Of a stretch of 26,760 bases of DNA, positions 5,230 to 12,715 are shown one piece after another. This stretch comes from a virus, in the IMG/VR virus record IMGVR_UViG_3300017786_000107, positions 1-26,760 of that record, one strand, 5' to 3'. A model generated the notes under the pieces. That model did no database searches. It saw only the letters and a program-made list of their open reading frames with translations, and had not been told where the DNA came from. How positions within the stretch are numbered: position 1 is the first letter of the stretch; every line of letters begins with the position of its first letter. The position numbers were made by a program, and so were the translations under genes.

Positions 5230-6525
5230 TTGGACATCTATTATTTTGTTCCGCACCTTGTGGGTGTTGGTCTTGGCTTGATTAGCGGACTTATTCCAGG
5301 TGTAGGTAACTTTGTCTTAATGCTGTTAGCATGGCCCTTTTTAACTGTGTTTGGCATAGTTGAACTGTTAATCATGTACGCAAGCATGGCGGCAATCAGT
5401 CAATACATTGGCAGTATACCTGCTATTGTATATGGCATACCTGGCGAAAGTTCAAGTTATCCTGCTGTGGCAGAAAGCCGCAACCTCAAAACCATCCCAC
5501 AAGTAAGCAACGCAATCAGCGGCAGTGCTTTTGGCAGTGCAGTTGGTAGTCTTGTTGTAGTTGGATTATGCTATGCTTTTGTAGAGTATACACCTTTAAT
5601 CAAGTACTTTTACAATACATATGTCCTAGTTGGTCTGCTACTAGCAGTCACACTGGCAATGATTGTTACTTGCGGTAACCGTTGGTATGTAAATGCACTG
5701 TACATAGTTAGTGGACTTGGATTAGGGATTATTGGATACAATAGTTATCTAAACATCAATGTAGCAACATTCGGCAACACTTATTTGTACGCTGGTCTTC
5801 CAATGCCAGTTGTGTTGATTTGTTTATTTGCTATTCCGCAGATGTTGCATCATTGGGATGCTGACATAGCCAAGACAAAAGCAAAGGCTTATGAACTAGG
5901 TCGTGTGTACATTCTCAATCCTTTGGCACTATTAGCAAGCACAGCGATAGGTTTCTTCGGAGGGCTTATTCCTGGACTTACTACAGTGTTTAGTAGTACA
6001 GCCGCATACAATGCTAGTATGTTGGTGACCAAAGATCCTGTAAATCGTATTGTGGTTAGTGAAACTGCAAACAATGCAGGTGCTTTCAGTATGTTGTTGC
6101 CACTGCTTATATTTGGAGTACCACTTATTGGCAGTGAAGCAATACTGTTGTTCCTCATGGAACAAAAAGGTTTTAACCTTGTACAGTTTGAGTTCAGCGA
6201 TTTTCTTCCTGAACTTGCCCTTGGACTTGTGTTAGTAAACTTTATTGGATTTATGATTGCTTGGCCCTTGAGCAAAATGGTGCCAGTTTTTTATAACTTT
6301 AACTTAAAAATCTTAATAAGTTTATTGATTATTGCATTGTTTGGTGTTACACTGTATACAGGTTTAATGAACTACAGCATGCTATATTATTTAATATGTT
6401 TCGCTGTACTAGCACCCATAGGAATGCTATTGAGAAACACAGACACACTTCCTTTAGTGTTTGCATTTATCATTCATAACAAACTAATAGATGGAGTATT
6501 TAGACTCAATCAACTTTTATTCTAG
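5230..6525 (+). CDS. TctA-like permease of a tripartite tricarboxylate transporter
   Basis: A 431-residue polytopic inner-membrane protein. The internal repeat typical of TctA is visible: GLISGLIPGVG at 16-26 with IPGESSSYPA at 70-79, and GGLIPGLTTVF at 244-254 with SETANNAGAFSMLLPLLIFG at 277-296 followed by VPLIGSEAIL. TctA permeases form the sodium- or proton-coupled channel that moves di- and tricarboxylates delivered by a periplasmic TctC protein. It is shorter than bacterial TctA (about 500 residues), with compact loops. The start is TTG at 5230, supported by ACGGAGT seven bases upstream. The next gene is a matching binding protein nine bases downstream; no TctB-like small subunit is present. 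Confidence 0.88.
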   Translation: MDIYYFVPHLVGVGLGLISGLIPGVGNFVLMLLAWPFLTVFGIVELLIMYASMAAISQYIGSIPAIVYGIPGESSSYPAVAESRNLKTIPQVSNAISGSAFGSAVGSLVVVGLCYAFVEYTPLIKYFYNTYVLVGLLLAVTLAMIVTCGNRWYVNALYIVSGLGLGIIGYNSYLNINVATFGNTYLYAGLPMPVVLICLFAIPQMLHHWDADIAKTKAKAYELGRVYILNPLALLASTAIGFFGGLIPGLTTVFSSTAAYNASMLVTKDPVNRIVVSETANNAGAFSMLLPLLIFGVPLIGSEAILLFLMEQKGFNLVQFEFSDFLPELALGLVLVNFIGFMIAWPLSKMVPVFYNFNLKILISLLIIALFGVTLYTGLMNYSMLYYLICFAVLAPIGMLLRNTDTLPLVFAFIIHNKLIDGVFRLNQLLF

Positions 6526-6534
6526 GAGATATAG

Positions 6535-7386
6535 ATGAAGAACCTACTAGTTGCATTTTCGATTGCACTATTTACGACTACTGCTTTTGCGGCAGAAAAA
6601 CTAACTATCCTTAACAGTGGTAGTAAAACAGGCGGCTTTAGCATGCAAAGCCAAGCATACAGTACTGACCTAGCCAGCAGTTATGACGTAAACTTGGTAA
6701 ACCCAGGTGACCGTTGTGTTGCACTAGGAAGTTTGCTTCCAAAGATTGATGGTCCTGTGCTTATGCCATGGGCTAGTGATTATGAAGCAGTAGGGCGTGA
6801 CGGCGGCTGTGTTAAGTTTGACATCAACGATGCAATCACACTGCGCTATGATTCAGCACCTTTGTTTGTGTGTACCAGGGGTGGCTTTATTAGCAAAGAC
6901 TCAGGTCGTGTAGCACACACAGTACCTGCAGACGGTCCATTGGCTCGTATTGTACAAGAGTTCAACAACCAATGGGGAACTACACACAAGCCTGTTGTCT
7001 ATGATGGATCAGGCGATGCACGTCTTGCTCTTATCAACGGCGAAGTAGACTATGCACTGCTTAGTAAAAAGCATGTATTGGTTGTTACTGAAACTGATCC
7101 TGCTATTACTTGCGAGCAAAGCCTTGCTAGTGTTGGCGAAAACAGTTTGCCACAAATGACAGGTAATCCTAAACTAGCATTTGGTTGGGATATGACTTGG
7201 ATGGCACTTAATATGACACAGGAACAAGCAGATGGGTTGAAGTTGCGTATGATGGAAAACCATTTGAACTGTGACAGTGCTATTGGTACATGGACAAAGT
7301 GTAACAGCGTATACACAACTCGTTGGGATCTCACCGAAGACGAAATCAACAGTCGTTGGGAACCAATGGTAGAAAGCCAGCGATGA
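6535..7386 (+). CDS. TctC/Bug-like periplasmic substrate-binding protein
   Basis: 283 residues with a Sec signal peptide (MKNLLVAFSIALFTTTAFA, cleavage likely before AEK at about residue 20). The mature part begins LTILNSGSKTGGFSMQSQ, as in type II periplasmic binding proteins, and contains VYDGSGDARLALINGEVDYA at about 162-181, close to the 'y.gsg.a..al..GeVD.a' pattern of TctC/Bug proteins. It would capture an organic anion in the host periplasm and hand it to the TctA-like permease encoded directly upstream. It is shorter than typical TctC (about 320). AGGAGATATAG precedes the ATG. Four or more cysteines in the mature protein suggest disulphides. The ligand cannot be read from the sequence. 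Confidence 0.78.
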   Translation: MKNLLVAFSIALFTTTAFAAEKLTILNSGSKTGGFSMQSQAYSTDLASSYDVNLVNPGDRCVALGSLLPKIDGPVLMPWASDYEAVGRDGGCVKFDINDAITLRYDSAPLFVCTRGGFISKDSGRVAHTVPADGPLARIVQEFNNQWGTTHKPVVYDGSGDARLALINGEVDYALLSKKHVLVVTETDPAITCEQSLASVGENSLPQMTGNPKLAFGWDMTWMALNMTQEQADGLKLRMMENHLNCDSAIGTWTKCNSVYTTRWDLTEDEINSRWEPMVESQR

Positions 7387-8105
7387 AACTAGATCCATAT
7401 GATTTTAAGATCCCACTGAAACCTATCAGTACTGAGGAAAGTGTTCTTCCGGTAATCCGAGAACAGTATCCTTGGCATTGGGATCCTATGAAACAGGATC
7501 ACGGCGATGCTCTCAACTATGAGGGCAACGTCGAGTTTGATTGGGAAGGTCTAGCAGAGTTTGCAATCAATAAAGCAAACCAGCATATGACACCAGAAAA
7601 GTTTTGGTGGTATGACTACGAGAATGAACGTATCATGCATGCCAATGATGATGTAAGCGATGCTCCTATTAGGGAACAAGCATTGCTTGCACTAAAAAAT
7701 AATACCCATACTGCGTACAACACACAGTACTTCAAGATTGCTAACGAGGAGTTTGAACATTGGTTTGAACCACTAGCAAACTTATTCCCAGGATTTGGCA
7801 AAGATAAAATGGGCATTAGTCTGTTTATTCAGCCTCCAGGGCATAATATTTGGAGTCATGTGGATACCTATAGTAGTTTTATTAGACGCACAGGTGACGA
7901 AAAGCCTGACTATACTAAACTGCGCAGGTATATGATTTTTGTGCGTGACTGGGATTGGGGTCACTTCTTTCATTGGGGCAACACTTGTATTAACCAATGG
8001 CGAGCAGGAGACTTTTGGGATCTTCAGCCTGGCGTGTATCACGGAAGTGCAAACGCAGGCATCAATCCTAAGATCACTATTCATTGGAGTGGTGAACTTG
8101 AATAA
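7383..8105 (+). CDS. 2OG-Fe(II) oxygenase-like protein (A)
   Basis: 240 residues from ATG 7383, which overlaps the previous stop as ATGA and implies translational coupling. The proximal metal motif is SHVD (in IWSHVDTYSSF), followed by RYMIFVRDWDWGHFFHWG, then the distal His in GVYHGSANAGINPKITIHWSG. The order HxD...H with a following basic residue fits non-haem iron, 2-oxoglutarate-dependent oxygenases, which couple decarboxylation of 2-oxoglutarate to hydroxylation of a substrate. It is a clear paralogue of the protein at 8613-9254, sharing 'DWGHF' and 'SAN.GINPK'. The substrate is unknown. Confidence 0.85.
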   Translation: MKLDPYDFKIPLKPISTEESVLPVIREQYPWHWDPMKQDHGDALNYEGNVEFDWEGLAEFAINKANQHMTPEKFWWYDYENERIMHANDDVSDAPIREQALLALKNNTHTAYNTQYFKIANEEFEHWFEPLANLFPGFGKDKMGISLFIQPPGHNIWSHVDTYSSFIRRTGDEKPDYTKLRRYMIFVRDWDWGHFFHWGNTCINQWRAGDFWDLQPGVYHGSANAGINPKITIHWSGELE

Positions 8106-8613
8106 TGTGTTGCTTATAGGTGCTACAGGACATTTAGGACAGTATCTTGCTGACTCCTATAAGCCAACCATTGCCACTACACGATTTGAAGATCCTATTG
8201 ATGAGTGGCAACAATATGAAAACATAGACACAGTTTGGCTTGTTGCGAGAGCGTGTCGCAAAACAAGTCCAAGACGAGATGCAGAAACAAGACGCATTGA
8301 ACTAGAAGGCATACAACGTATATGTGATGTTTTTAGTGATTGCCACGTTGTGTATACAAGTACAAAATGTGTGTATGGACTTACAGACAATGACATAAGG
8401 CATACTCATAGAGAGCATGTTGGTCGTGTATTTTGCAGTGGATTTCTTGGTACTAGAAATTTACCTGATATTAACAATCAAAAACACACAATAGACCTAT
8501 CACCTTTGGGAGAAGAGCATCGTATATATGCTGAAACTAAACTTGCAGGGGAAGATATTGTAAGACGCACAGTGCGTAGTCATTCGATTTATAGAATATG
8601 GGATATAAAGTAA
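8098..8613 (+). CDS. short NAD(P)-dependent SDR/epimerase-like protein
   Basis: About 171 residues. An N-terminal Rossmann strand and glycine motif (VLLIGATGHLGQYL) starts at once, and an extended-SDR active site follows: VVYTSTKCVYG with the conserved Ser/Thr region and IYAETKLAGE with the YxxxK pair. Bacterial extended SDRs (nucleotide-sugar epimerases and reductases) have about 300 residues; this one stops soon after the catalytic helix and lacks most of the substrate-binding half. No ATG exists near the Rossmann strand; TTG 8098 is preferred because GGAG at 8086-8089 lies eight bases upstream, but GTG 8092 or GTG 8107 are possible. It overlaps both neighbouring genes. Confidence 0.7.
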   Translation: MNNVLLIGATGHLGQYLADSYKPTIATTRFEDPIDEWQQYENIDTVWLVARACRKTSPRRDAETRRIELEGIQRICDVFSDCHVVYTSTKCVYGLTDNDIRHTHREHVGRVFCSGFLGTRNLPDINNQKHTIDLSPLGEEHRIYAETKLAGEDIVRRTVRSHSIYRIWDIK

Positions 8614-9254
8614 TGCCAAATCTTTACGAAAAAAATGATTGGTTCCAAGAATACTTGGACGACAAACAAGTAAGTTTAGATGATCATCTAGACATTAGTG
8701 ATTTAGAAATGCATGTTGATATTGATCATCAACAGATTATATCGTGGGCACAAGATAATATTTCCCGAGCTACGATTAAAGATTACAAACCTAGACCGTT
8801 TGTACCTGCAGACAGTTTGCGACAAAGCGTAATGACACAGTATCTAGGATACAACGAACATAACACTTTAGAAATCAACTGGGGAATCGAACCAGAAGAT
8901 GATCAGGCACTGAAAGACATGTGCGGTGATGATTTCTTTGATGCTGTTAATCTCAAAAAAGAAACCTGTTTGGTTAGATTGTTACGATATGATCCAGGCA
9001 CAGGCATTCCTATTCACACTGATAGTTACAACGGTTTTAAAACACGTTTCGGCGAAGGCAATGTAAAAAGATATTTTGTTGCTATTAGCCCATGGGATTG
9101 GGGACATTTTTTGCAAGTGCATGATAATATGTTACATCATTGGAAACCTGGATACACTGTGGAGATTCCAAATGATGTATTTCATCTAAGTGCAAACTTT
9201 GGCATCAATCCAAAGTATACATTAACGGTAACCGGATTTGTGAATGAGGACTAG
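8613..9254 (+). CDS. 2OG-Fe(II) oxygenase-like protein (B)
   Basis: 213 residues. ATG 8613 overlaps the previous stop as TAATG and is preferred over ATG 8598. Metal ligands are visible as IPIHTDSYNGF (HxD) and VFHLSANFGINPKYTLTVTG (distal His). The stretch PWDWGHFLQVHDNMLHHWKPG matches the corresponding part of protein A, so the two oxygenases arose from one ancestor and flank the SDR gene. The N-terminal 60 residues are acidic and have no counterpart that I recognise. It is expected to act in the cytosol on an unknown small molecule or protein side chain. Confidence 0.85.
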   Translation: MPNLYEKNDWFQEYLDDKQVSLDDHLDISDLEMHVDIDHQQIISWAQDNISRATIKDYKPRPFVPADSLRQSVMTQYLGYNEHNTLEINWGIEPEDDQALKDMCGDDFFDAVNLKKETCLVRLLRYDPGTGIPIHTDSYNGFKTRFGEGNVKRYFVAISPWDWGHFLQVHDNMLHHWKPGYTVEIPNDVFHLSANFGINPKYTLTVTGFVNED

Positions 9255-10128
9255 AAAGCCTTATAGTCAAGGTAAATGTATTCCTGATAGTGAAACAACT
9301 ACAACACTAGGCATGTTAATGCATGCTAAAGTAGGCACACAGGACACGGATTGCAGTGAGGAATACTGCTATATGTATCGAGGTTGGATTCTCAGTACAA
9401 GCAACAACACCATACAAGGTTTGAACGAGTTCAGCGATAGTGTATACAGTCATGGTACAACAGAAGCATTTGACAAGTTTTACTTAAAACATCGTCATAG
9501 AAATCTGCGTGTACTAGCAGGTGAATACAGTTATCACGGGTATGCTACTGATATTAATGTACTAAAAGATAAAAATGATATTGGGCCAAATGACACTTTG
9601 ATCATTAGCATACCTTTCGCTGACAGTGGTACAAACTATAACTACAAAGAACTAATGGAACAATGTACACTATTAAAAGTACCTGTACTTGTGGATTGTT
9701 GTTGGTTTGGCACGGTAGGTGAAATGGACTTCGACCTAACTTATCCGTGCATTGAACAGGTTGTGTTTAGCATGAGCAAAGCATTTCCTGTTGGAAGATT
9801 GCGTATAGGTATGCGTCTACAGAGATCTGGGTCAAATAAAGATGGACTGGGCGCATACCAACGTGATAGTTATCTAAACTTTTTTAACATGCAAATAGCA
9901 ATGGGCTTAATGGAAAACTTTAGTTCAGACTATTTGTTTGAAAAGTATAGAACTACACAACTTGCACTGTGCGATGAACTTGGTGTAAGTGCTAGCCCTG
10001 TGGTAAATCTTGCTACAGGTGTTGGTGAACATTGGGACTACCTTAACAGAGGAGGTCCTTTCAATAGACTTTGTTTAAGTGATCAACTTAAACAGAGTAT
10101 AAATACAGTGTTAGAACAGCGCCTATGA
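9244..10128 (+). CDS. PLP-dependent aminotransferase-fold protein
   Basis: 294 residues, starting at ATG 9244 inside the end of the previous gene. Class I/II aminotransferase landmarks are visible: LIISIPFADSGTNYNYKEL at about 119-137, VLVDCCWFG with Asp151 (expected to contact the PLP ring nitrogen), and FSMSKAFPVGRLRIGMR with Lys179 as the Schiff-base lysine and a nearby arginine for phosphate. It is about 100 residues shorter than typical fold-type I enzymes, with reduced N- and C-terminal small domains. The reaction could be transamination of a keto-sugar or keto-acid, which would fit the SDR and oxygenase neighbours; this is inference. Confidence 0.72.
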   Translation: MRTRKPYSQGKCIPDSETTTTLGMLMHAKVGTQDTDCSEEYCYMYRGWILSTSNNTIQGLNEFSDSVYSHGTTEAFDKFYLKHRHRNLRVLAGEYSYHGYATDINVLKDKNDIGPNDTLIISIPFADSGTNYNYKELMEQCTLLKVPVLVDCCWFGTVGEMDFDLTYPCIEQVVFSMSKAFPVGRLRIGMRLQRSGSNKDGLGAYQRDSYLNFFNMQIAMGLMENFSSDYLFEKYRTTQLALCDELGVSASPVVNLATGVGEHWDYLNRGGPFNRLCLSDQLKQSINTVLEQRL

Positions 10129-10190
10129 CGCGGATCGACGGGTCCTAATATAAAGTTCAACAATACTGATATCCTATAGGAGATAATAAA

Positions 10191-10904
10191 ATGTCAGAAC
10201 TTAAACAGTATGATGCAAAAGGTTACAACCCTAATACAGGCATCTATTGCAGTTCACAGATTTTCCAGGGCGACTGGGACAATGAACTAGCAGCACTCGA
10301 TTACACTGCTCGCGAACGTGCAGTGAGTGATAACAATATCGTTGCATTCGACGAAGATAAAGGTATTGTTAGCAACTATCTTTACAATGCTTTCCGTAGT
10401 GAAGATGGTAAAAGCACAACAACAGAAATCCAAGACTTTTGGGCAGAAGAAGCACCAGAAAACTTCTCATACACAGACAGTTACTACAACAGTCCAAAAC
10501 TAAGAGCTATGATTGATTGGTTTAAGTGTGAGAAGACACGCATCCGTATCTTCCAGCAGAAGCCAGGTCATACAATGGCTATCCACACTGACTTTGATAA
10601 TCAGCGTGGTCAAGAGCACGGCGAAACACTGCGCATTTTCGTACAACTTAACGACATGCCAGGCGGTGCTTGGTTCCGCTTTAAGACCGAAGACAGTGAA
10701 ATGTCAATCAACCTACAAAAAGGTCAGTTCCTAATCTTTAATCCAGATCACACAGGTCATGGTACAGAGAACGTAACAGACATCCCACGCAACACATTCA
10801 TGATGGTTGTGAAGCGTAACGAATGGTTAGACAACTTAGTTGGTGAAAGCAACATGCAGCTCATCAACGTAGACGAGCTAGTAGCAGCAAAAGCTGCAGC
10901 TTAA
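10191..10904 (+). CDS. 2OG-Fe(II) oxygenase-like protein (C), aspartyl/asparaginyl hydroxylase type
   Basis: 237 residues with AGGAGATAAT immediately upstream of the ATG. Residues about 117-200 carry the metal site: IRIFQQKPGHTMAIHTDFDN (HxD), LRIFVQLND, the Gly-rich PGGAWFRF turn, then GQFLIFNPDHTGHGTENV with the distal His and PRNTFMMVV with the 2-oxoglutarate-binding Arg. This arrangement is nearer to aspartyl/asparaginyl beta-hydroxylase-like enzymes than to proteins A and B. It is the last gene before a strong terminator and is separated by 62 bases from the aminotransferase-like gene. The target is unknown; it could be a protein. Confidence 0.82.
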   Translation: MSELKQYDAKGYNPNTGIYCSSQIFQGDWDNELAALDYTARERAVSDNNIVAFDEDKGIVSNYLYNAFRSEDGKSTTTEIQDFWAEEAPENFSYTDSYYNSPKLRAMIDWFKCEKTRIRIFQQKPGHTMAIHTDFDNQRGQEHGETLRIFVQLNDMPGGAWFRFKTEDSEMSINLQKGQFLIFNPDHTGHGTENVTDIPRNTFMMVVKRNEWLDNLVGESNMQLINVDELVAAKAAA

Positions 10905-10912
10905 TCCCCCGT

Positions 10913-10945
10913 AATAGTGTGCGTTTAGGCGCACACTATTTTTTT
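10913..10945 (+). terminator. strong Rho-independent terminator closing the transporter-oxygenase operon
   Basis: Perfect 11-bp stem AATAGTGTGCG (10913-10923) with CGCACACTATT (10930-10940), 6-nt loop, followed by a run of T to 10945. Confidence 0.93.
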
Positions 10946-10956
10946 ACATAGAAAAT

Positions 10957-12060
10957 ATGAATCAACAACATTATCGAGTAGGCGAAAAGACATTCGTCAA
11001 TGCATATGCTGCACTGTATGAAAGTGCGCAAACTGAACAGTTTAGCCAAGGCATTGCACCACAATATCATCTAGATGCATACAGTGCAGTGGATGTTGCA
11101 AGATTGCAACAGTATACCACTGCGGATCTTATTAGACAAAAACTCAGTGTACTAAGACAGTCACACAACAAAATAAGATTGCATTACACCGGCGGTAGAG
11201 ATAGTCATACTATATTGCTTGCGGCATTAGACATGGGTATTGACTTTGATTGTGTTTTTACTCATACAAATAGCATAGTTGAAGATCCATATACAGAGCA
11301 AGAGTTTACACCTGGTATTGAGTTTGCCAACAGCGTTCATATGCCTAATGTTGTACACAGGCTCGGCATAGAGGATTTTGAACGTGTTTGGACTGATCCA
11401 TGGTGCTTTACAAAATACCATGACTTCTATCATGGATTTGCTCCGGTATATAGCGATTTGATGTTAGACAAATATGACGACTATGATCTTGAACTGTTAG
11501 GTGTAGACAAACCATGGTACTATGTCAATGGCGATGACTACTATTGGATACTCAATGATGCGACAGATTATTGTATTGGACGTACACACGAAGACTTTTT
11601 TCTAGGCAGCGTTCACCCAGAGCTAACTGTAAAGCAAGTTTATCAAGGATATGAGTTTATAAAACAACGAGACAAACAAGGCTTTGTTGTTTATAAAGAC
11701 CTTCCTCAAAAACATTTTTGCAGACATTTAGGATTGCACGACGGTATAGATGTAAAATACAATGAAGAAAAAACACGCAAAGATTTCCATGCAACTGGAT
11801 ACTTTAACAACAAGCATTATCGCAGCATGCAACAGGTATTAGGCATGGGCAGGCAGGATATAGTTGATGCTTGGCGTGAGACAAGTGCGCATCTAGTAGA
11901 GCAACTAAGTCCTGCTCCTTATGGATTGGAAACAAGAACAATATTAGACGGTGTAAAGAGTACAACAACAGTAGCTCGCATAACTGCTATTTTTAAGATA
12001 ACACCCACAAACTTAGAAATGCTACCGCACACTGATATAAATAGGTTGACACAAGCATAG
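10957..12060 (+). CDS. PP-loop ATP pyrophosphatase / asparagine-synthetase-like protein
   Basis: 367 residues. The segment KIRLHYTGGRDSHTILLAAL at 72-91 is a PP-loop (SGGxDS-type; here TGGRDS at 78-83), which binds ATP and adenylates a substrate, as in asparagine synthetase C-terminal domains, tRNA-modifying enzymes and QueC. A following acidic strand (FDCVFTHTN) fits this fold. No glutaminase domain, zinc cysteine cluster or NADPH site is seen, so the reaction is open: amide transfer or a base modification are the main options. The start lies 12 bases after a strong terminator with no good ribosome binding site, so expression may depend on read-through. A promoter for the tRNA genes lies in its last codons. 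Confidence 0.72.
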   Translation: MNQQHYRVGEKTFVNAYAALYESAQTEQFSQGIAPQYHLDAYSAVDVARLQQYTTADLIRQKLSVLRQSHNKIRLHYTGGRDSHTILLAALDMGIDFDCVFTHTNSIVEDPYTEQEFTPGIEFANSVHMPNVVHRLGIEDFERVWTDPWCFTKYHDFYHGFAPVYSDLMLDKYDDYDLELLGVDKPWYYVNGDDYYWILNDATDYCIGRTHEDFFLGSVHPELTVKQVYQGYEFIKQRDKQGFVVYKDLPQKHFCRHLGLHDGIDVKYNEEKTRKDFHATGYFNNKHYRSMQQVLGMGRQDIVDAWRETSAHLVEQLSPAPYGLETRTILDGVKSTTTVARITAIFKITPTNLEMLPHTDINRLTQA

Positions 12061-12074
12061 GATTCTAGTATAGT
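12046..12074 (+). promoter_or_regulatory. sigma70-like promoter for the tRNA-Leu/tRNA-Arg unit
   Basis: TTGACA at 12046-12051, 17-bp spacer, TATAGT at 12069-12074. It overlaps the stop codon of the PP-loop gene and lies 12 bases before tRNA-Leu. Confidence 0.83.
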
Positions 12075-12086
12075 AATAAACATAAA

Positions 12087-12171
12087 GCGCCTATGGTGGA
12101 ACTGGTAGACACGCAGGTTTTAGGTACCTGTGCCGCAAGGCGTGGGGGTTCGACTCCCTCTAGGCGCACCA
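12087..12171 (+). tRNA. tRNA-Leu (anticodon TAG)
   Basis: Acceptor GCGCCTA (12087-12093) pairs perfectly with TAGGCGC (12161-12167), then A and encoded CCA. The anticodon stem CAGGT/ACCTG encloses TTTAGGT, giving TAG (codon CUA); the variable arm is the class II type and the T-loop is GGTTCGACT. 85 nt. Confidence 0.95.
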
Positions 12172-12178
12172 ACTTTAT

Positions 12179-12255
12179 GTTTCCGTAGCTCAGCTGGATA
12201 GAGCAACAGCCTTCTAAGCTGTGGGTCGCAGGTTCGAATCCTGCCGGGAACGCCA
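12179..12255 (+). tRNA. tRNA-Arg (anticodon TCT)
   Basis: Acceptor GTTTCCG (12179-12185) pairs with CGGGAAC (12245-12251, one G-U pair), then G and encoded CCA. The anticodon stem ACAGC/GCTGT encloses CTTCTAA, giving TCT (codon AGA), a codon frequent in these AT-rich genes. It lies seven bases after tRNA-Leu, on the same transcript. 77 nt. Confidence 0.95.
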
Positions 12256-12265
12256 TATTCATATT

Positions 12266-12715
12266 ATGATAGTATCAGTTACAGGAACAGATGCAGGGCT
12301 TGGAAAAAGCATTGCTGATTATTTAGAACACGCACACACTGTTTTAAGATTTGGAAAACAGCATGATCTCAGAGATTATTCTGTTAGACAAACGATCTTA
12401 ACCGCAGACTTTGATGTTCTAATCAGCGTAGCAAAGCCAGATTTTGCACAAACACAACTCGTGTATGAATGCTTCGAAATACATGGAACAAAAAAACGTG
12501 TTATAAACATAGGCAGTGCAGTGGTATATGAAAAACATTGGGGCGACGATGTTCATATGATGCGCTATCATACACAGAAACAGAGTCTTGCACATGCAGT
12601 TGCACAGATAAATCATCCGAACATTGCAATCGTTAATCCAGCGCATTTGTATGATCCTGGAGAATATGACTATGCTAAACTGGAACAATGGTGCAGGAAT
12701 AATATTGTTATATGA
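12266..12715 (+). CDS. mini short-chain dehydrogenase/reductase
   Basis: 149 residues starting at ATG 12266, just after tRNA-Arg; the longer reading upstream would run through the tRNA and is rejected. The coenzyme motif is VTGTDAGLGKSIADYL (TGxxxGLG) at about 5-20, a conserved Ser lies in VINIGSAVVY, and the catalytic pair is YHTQK (YxxxK). The chain ends soon after, so it is much smaller than the usual 250-residue classical SDR, though it keeps the complete cofactor and catalytic set. It overlaps the radical SAM gene by ATGA. The substrate is unknown; association with the next gene suggests a joint pathway. Confidence 0.72.
   Translation: MIVSVTGTDAGLGKSIADYLEHAHTVLRFGKQHDLRDYSVRQTILTADFDVLISVAKPDFAQTQLVYECFEIHGTKKRVINIGSAVVYEKHWGDDVHMMRYHTQKQSLAHAVAQINHPNIAIVNPAHLYDPGEYDYAKLEQWCRNNIVI

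Noticed and set aside
12065-12262. Minus-strand ORF of 65 residues (PAGFEPATHS type)
   Set aside because: It is the antisense of tRNA-Leu and tRNA-Arg; this kind of peptide is a well-known false call over tRNA genes.
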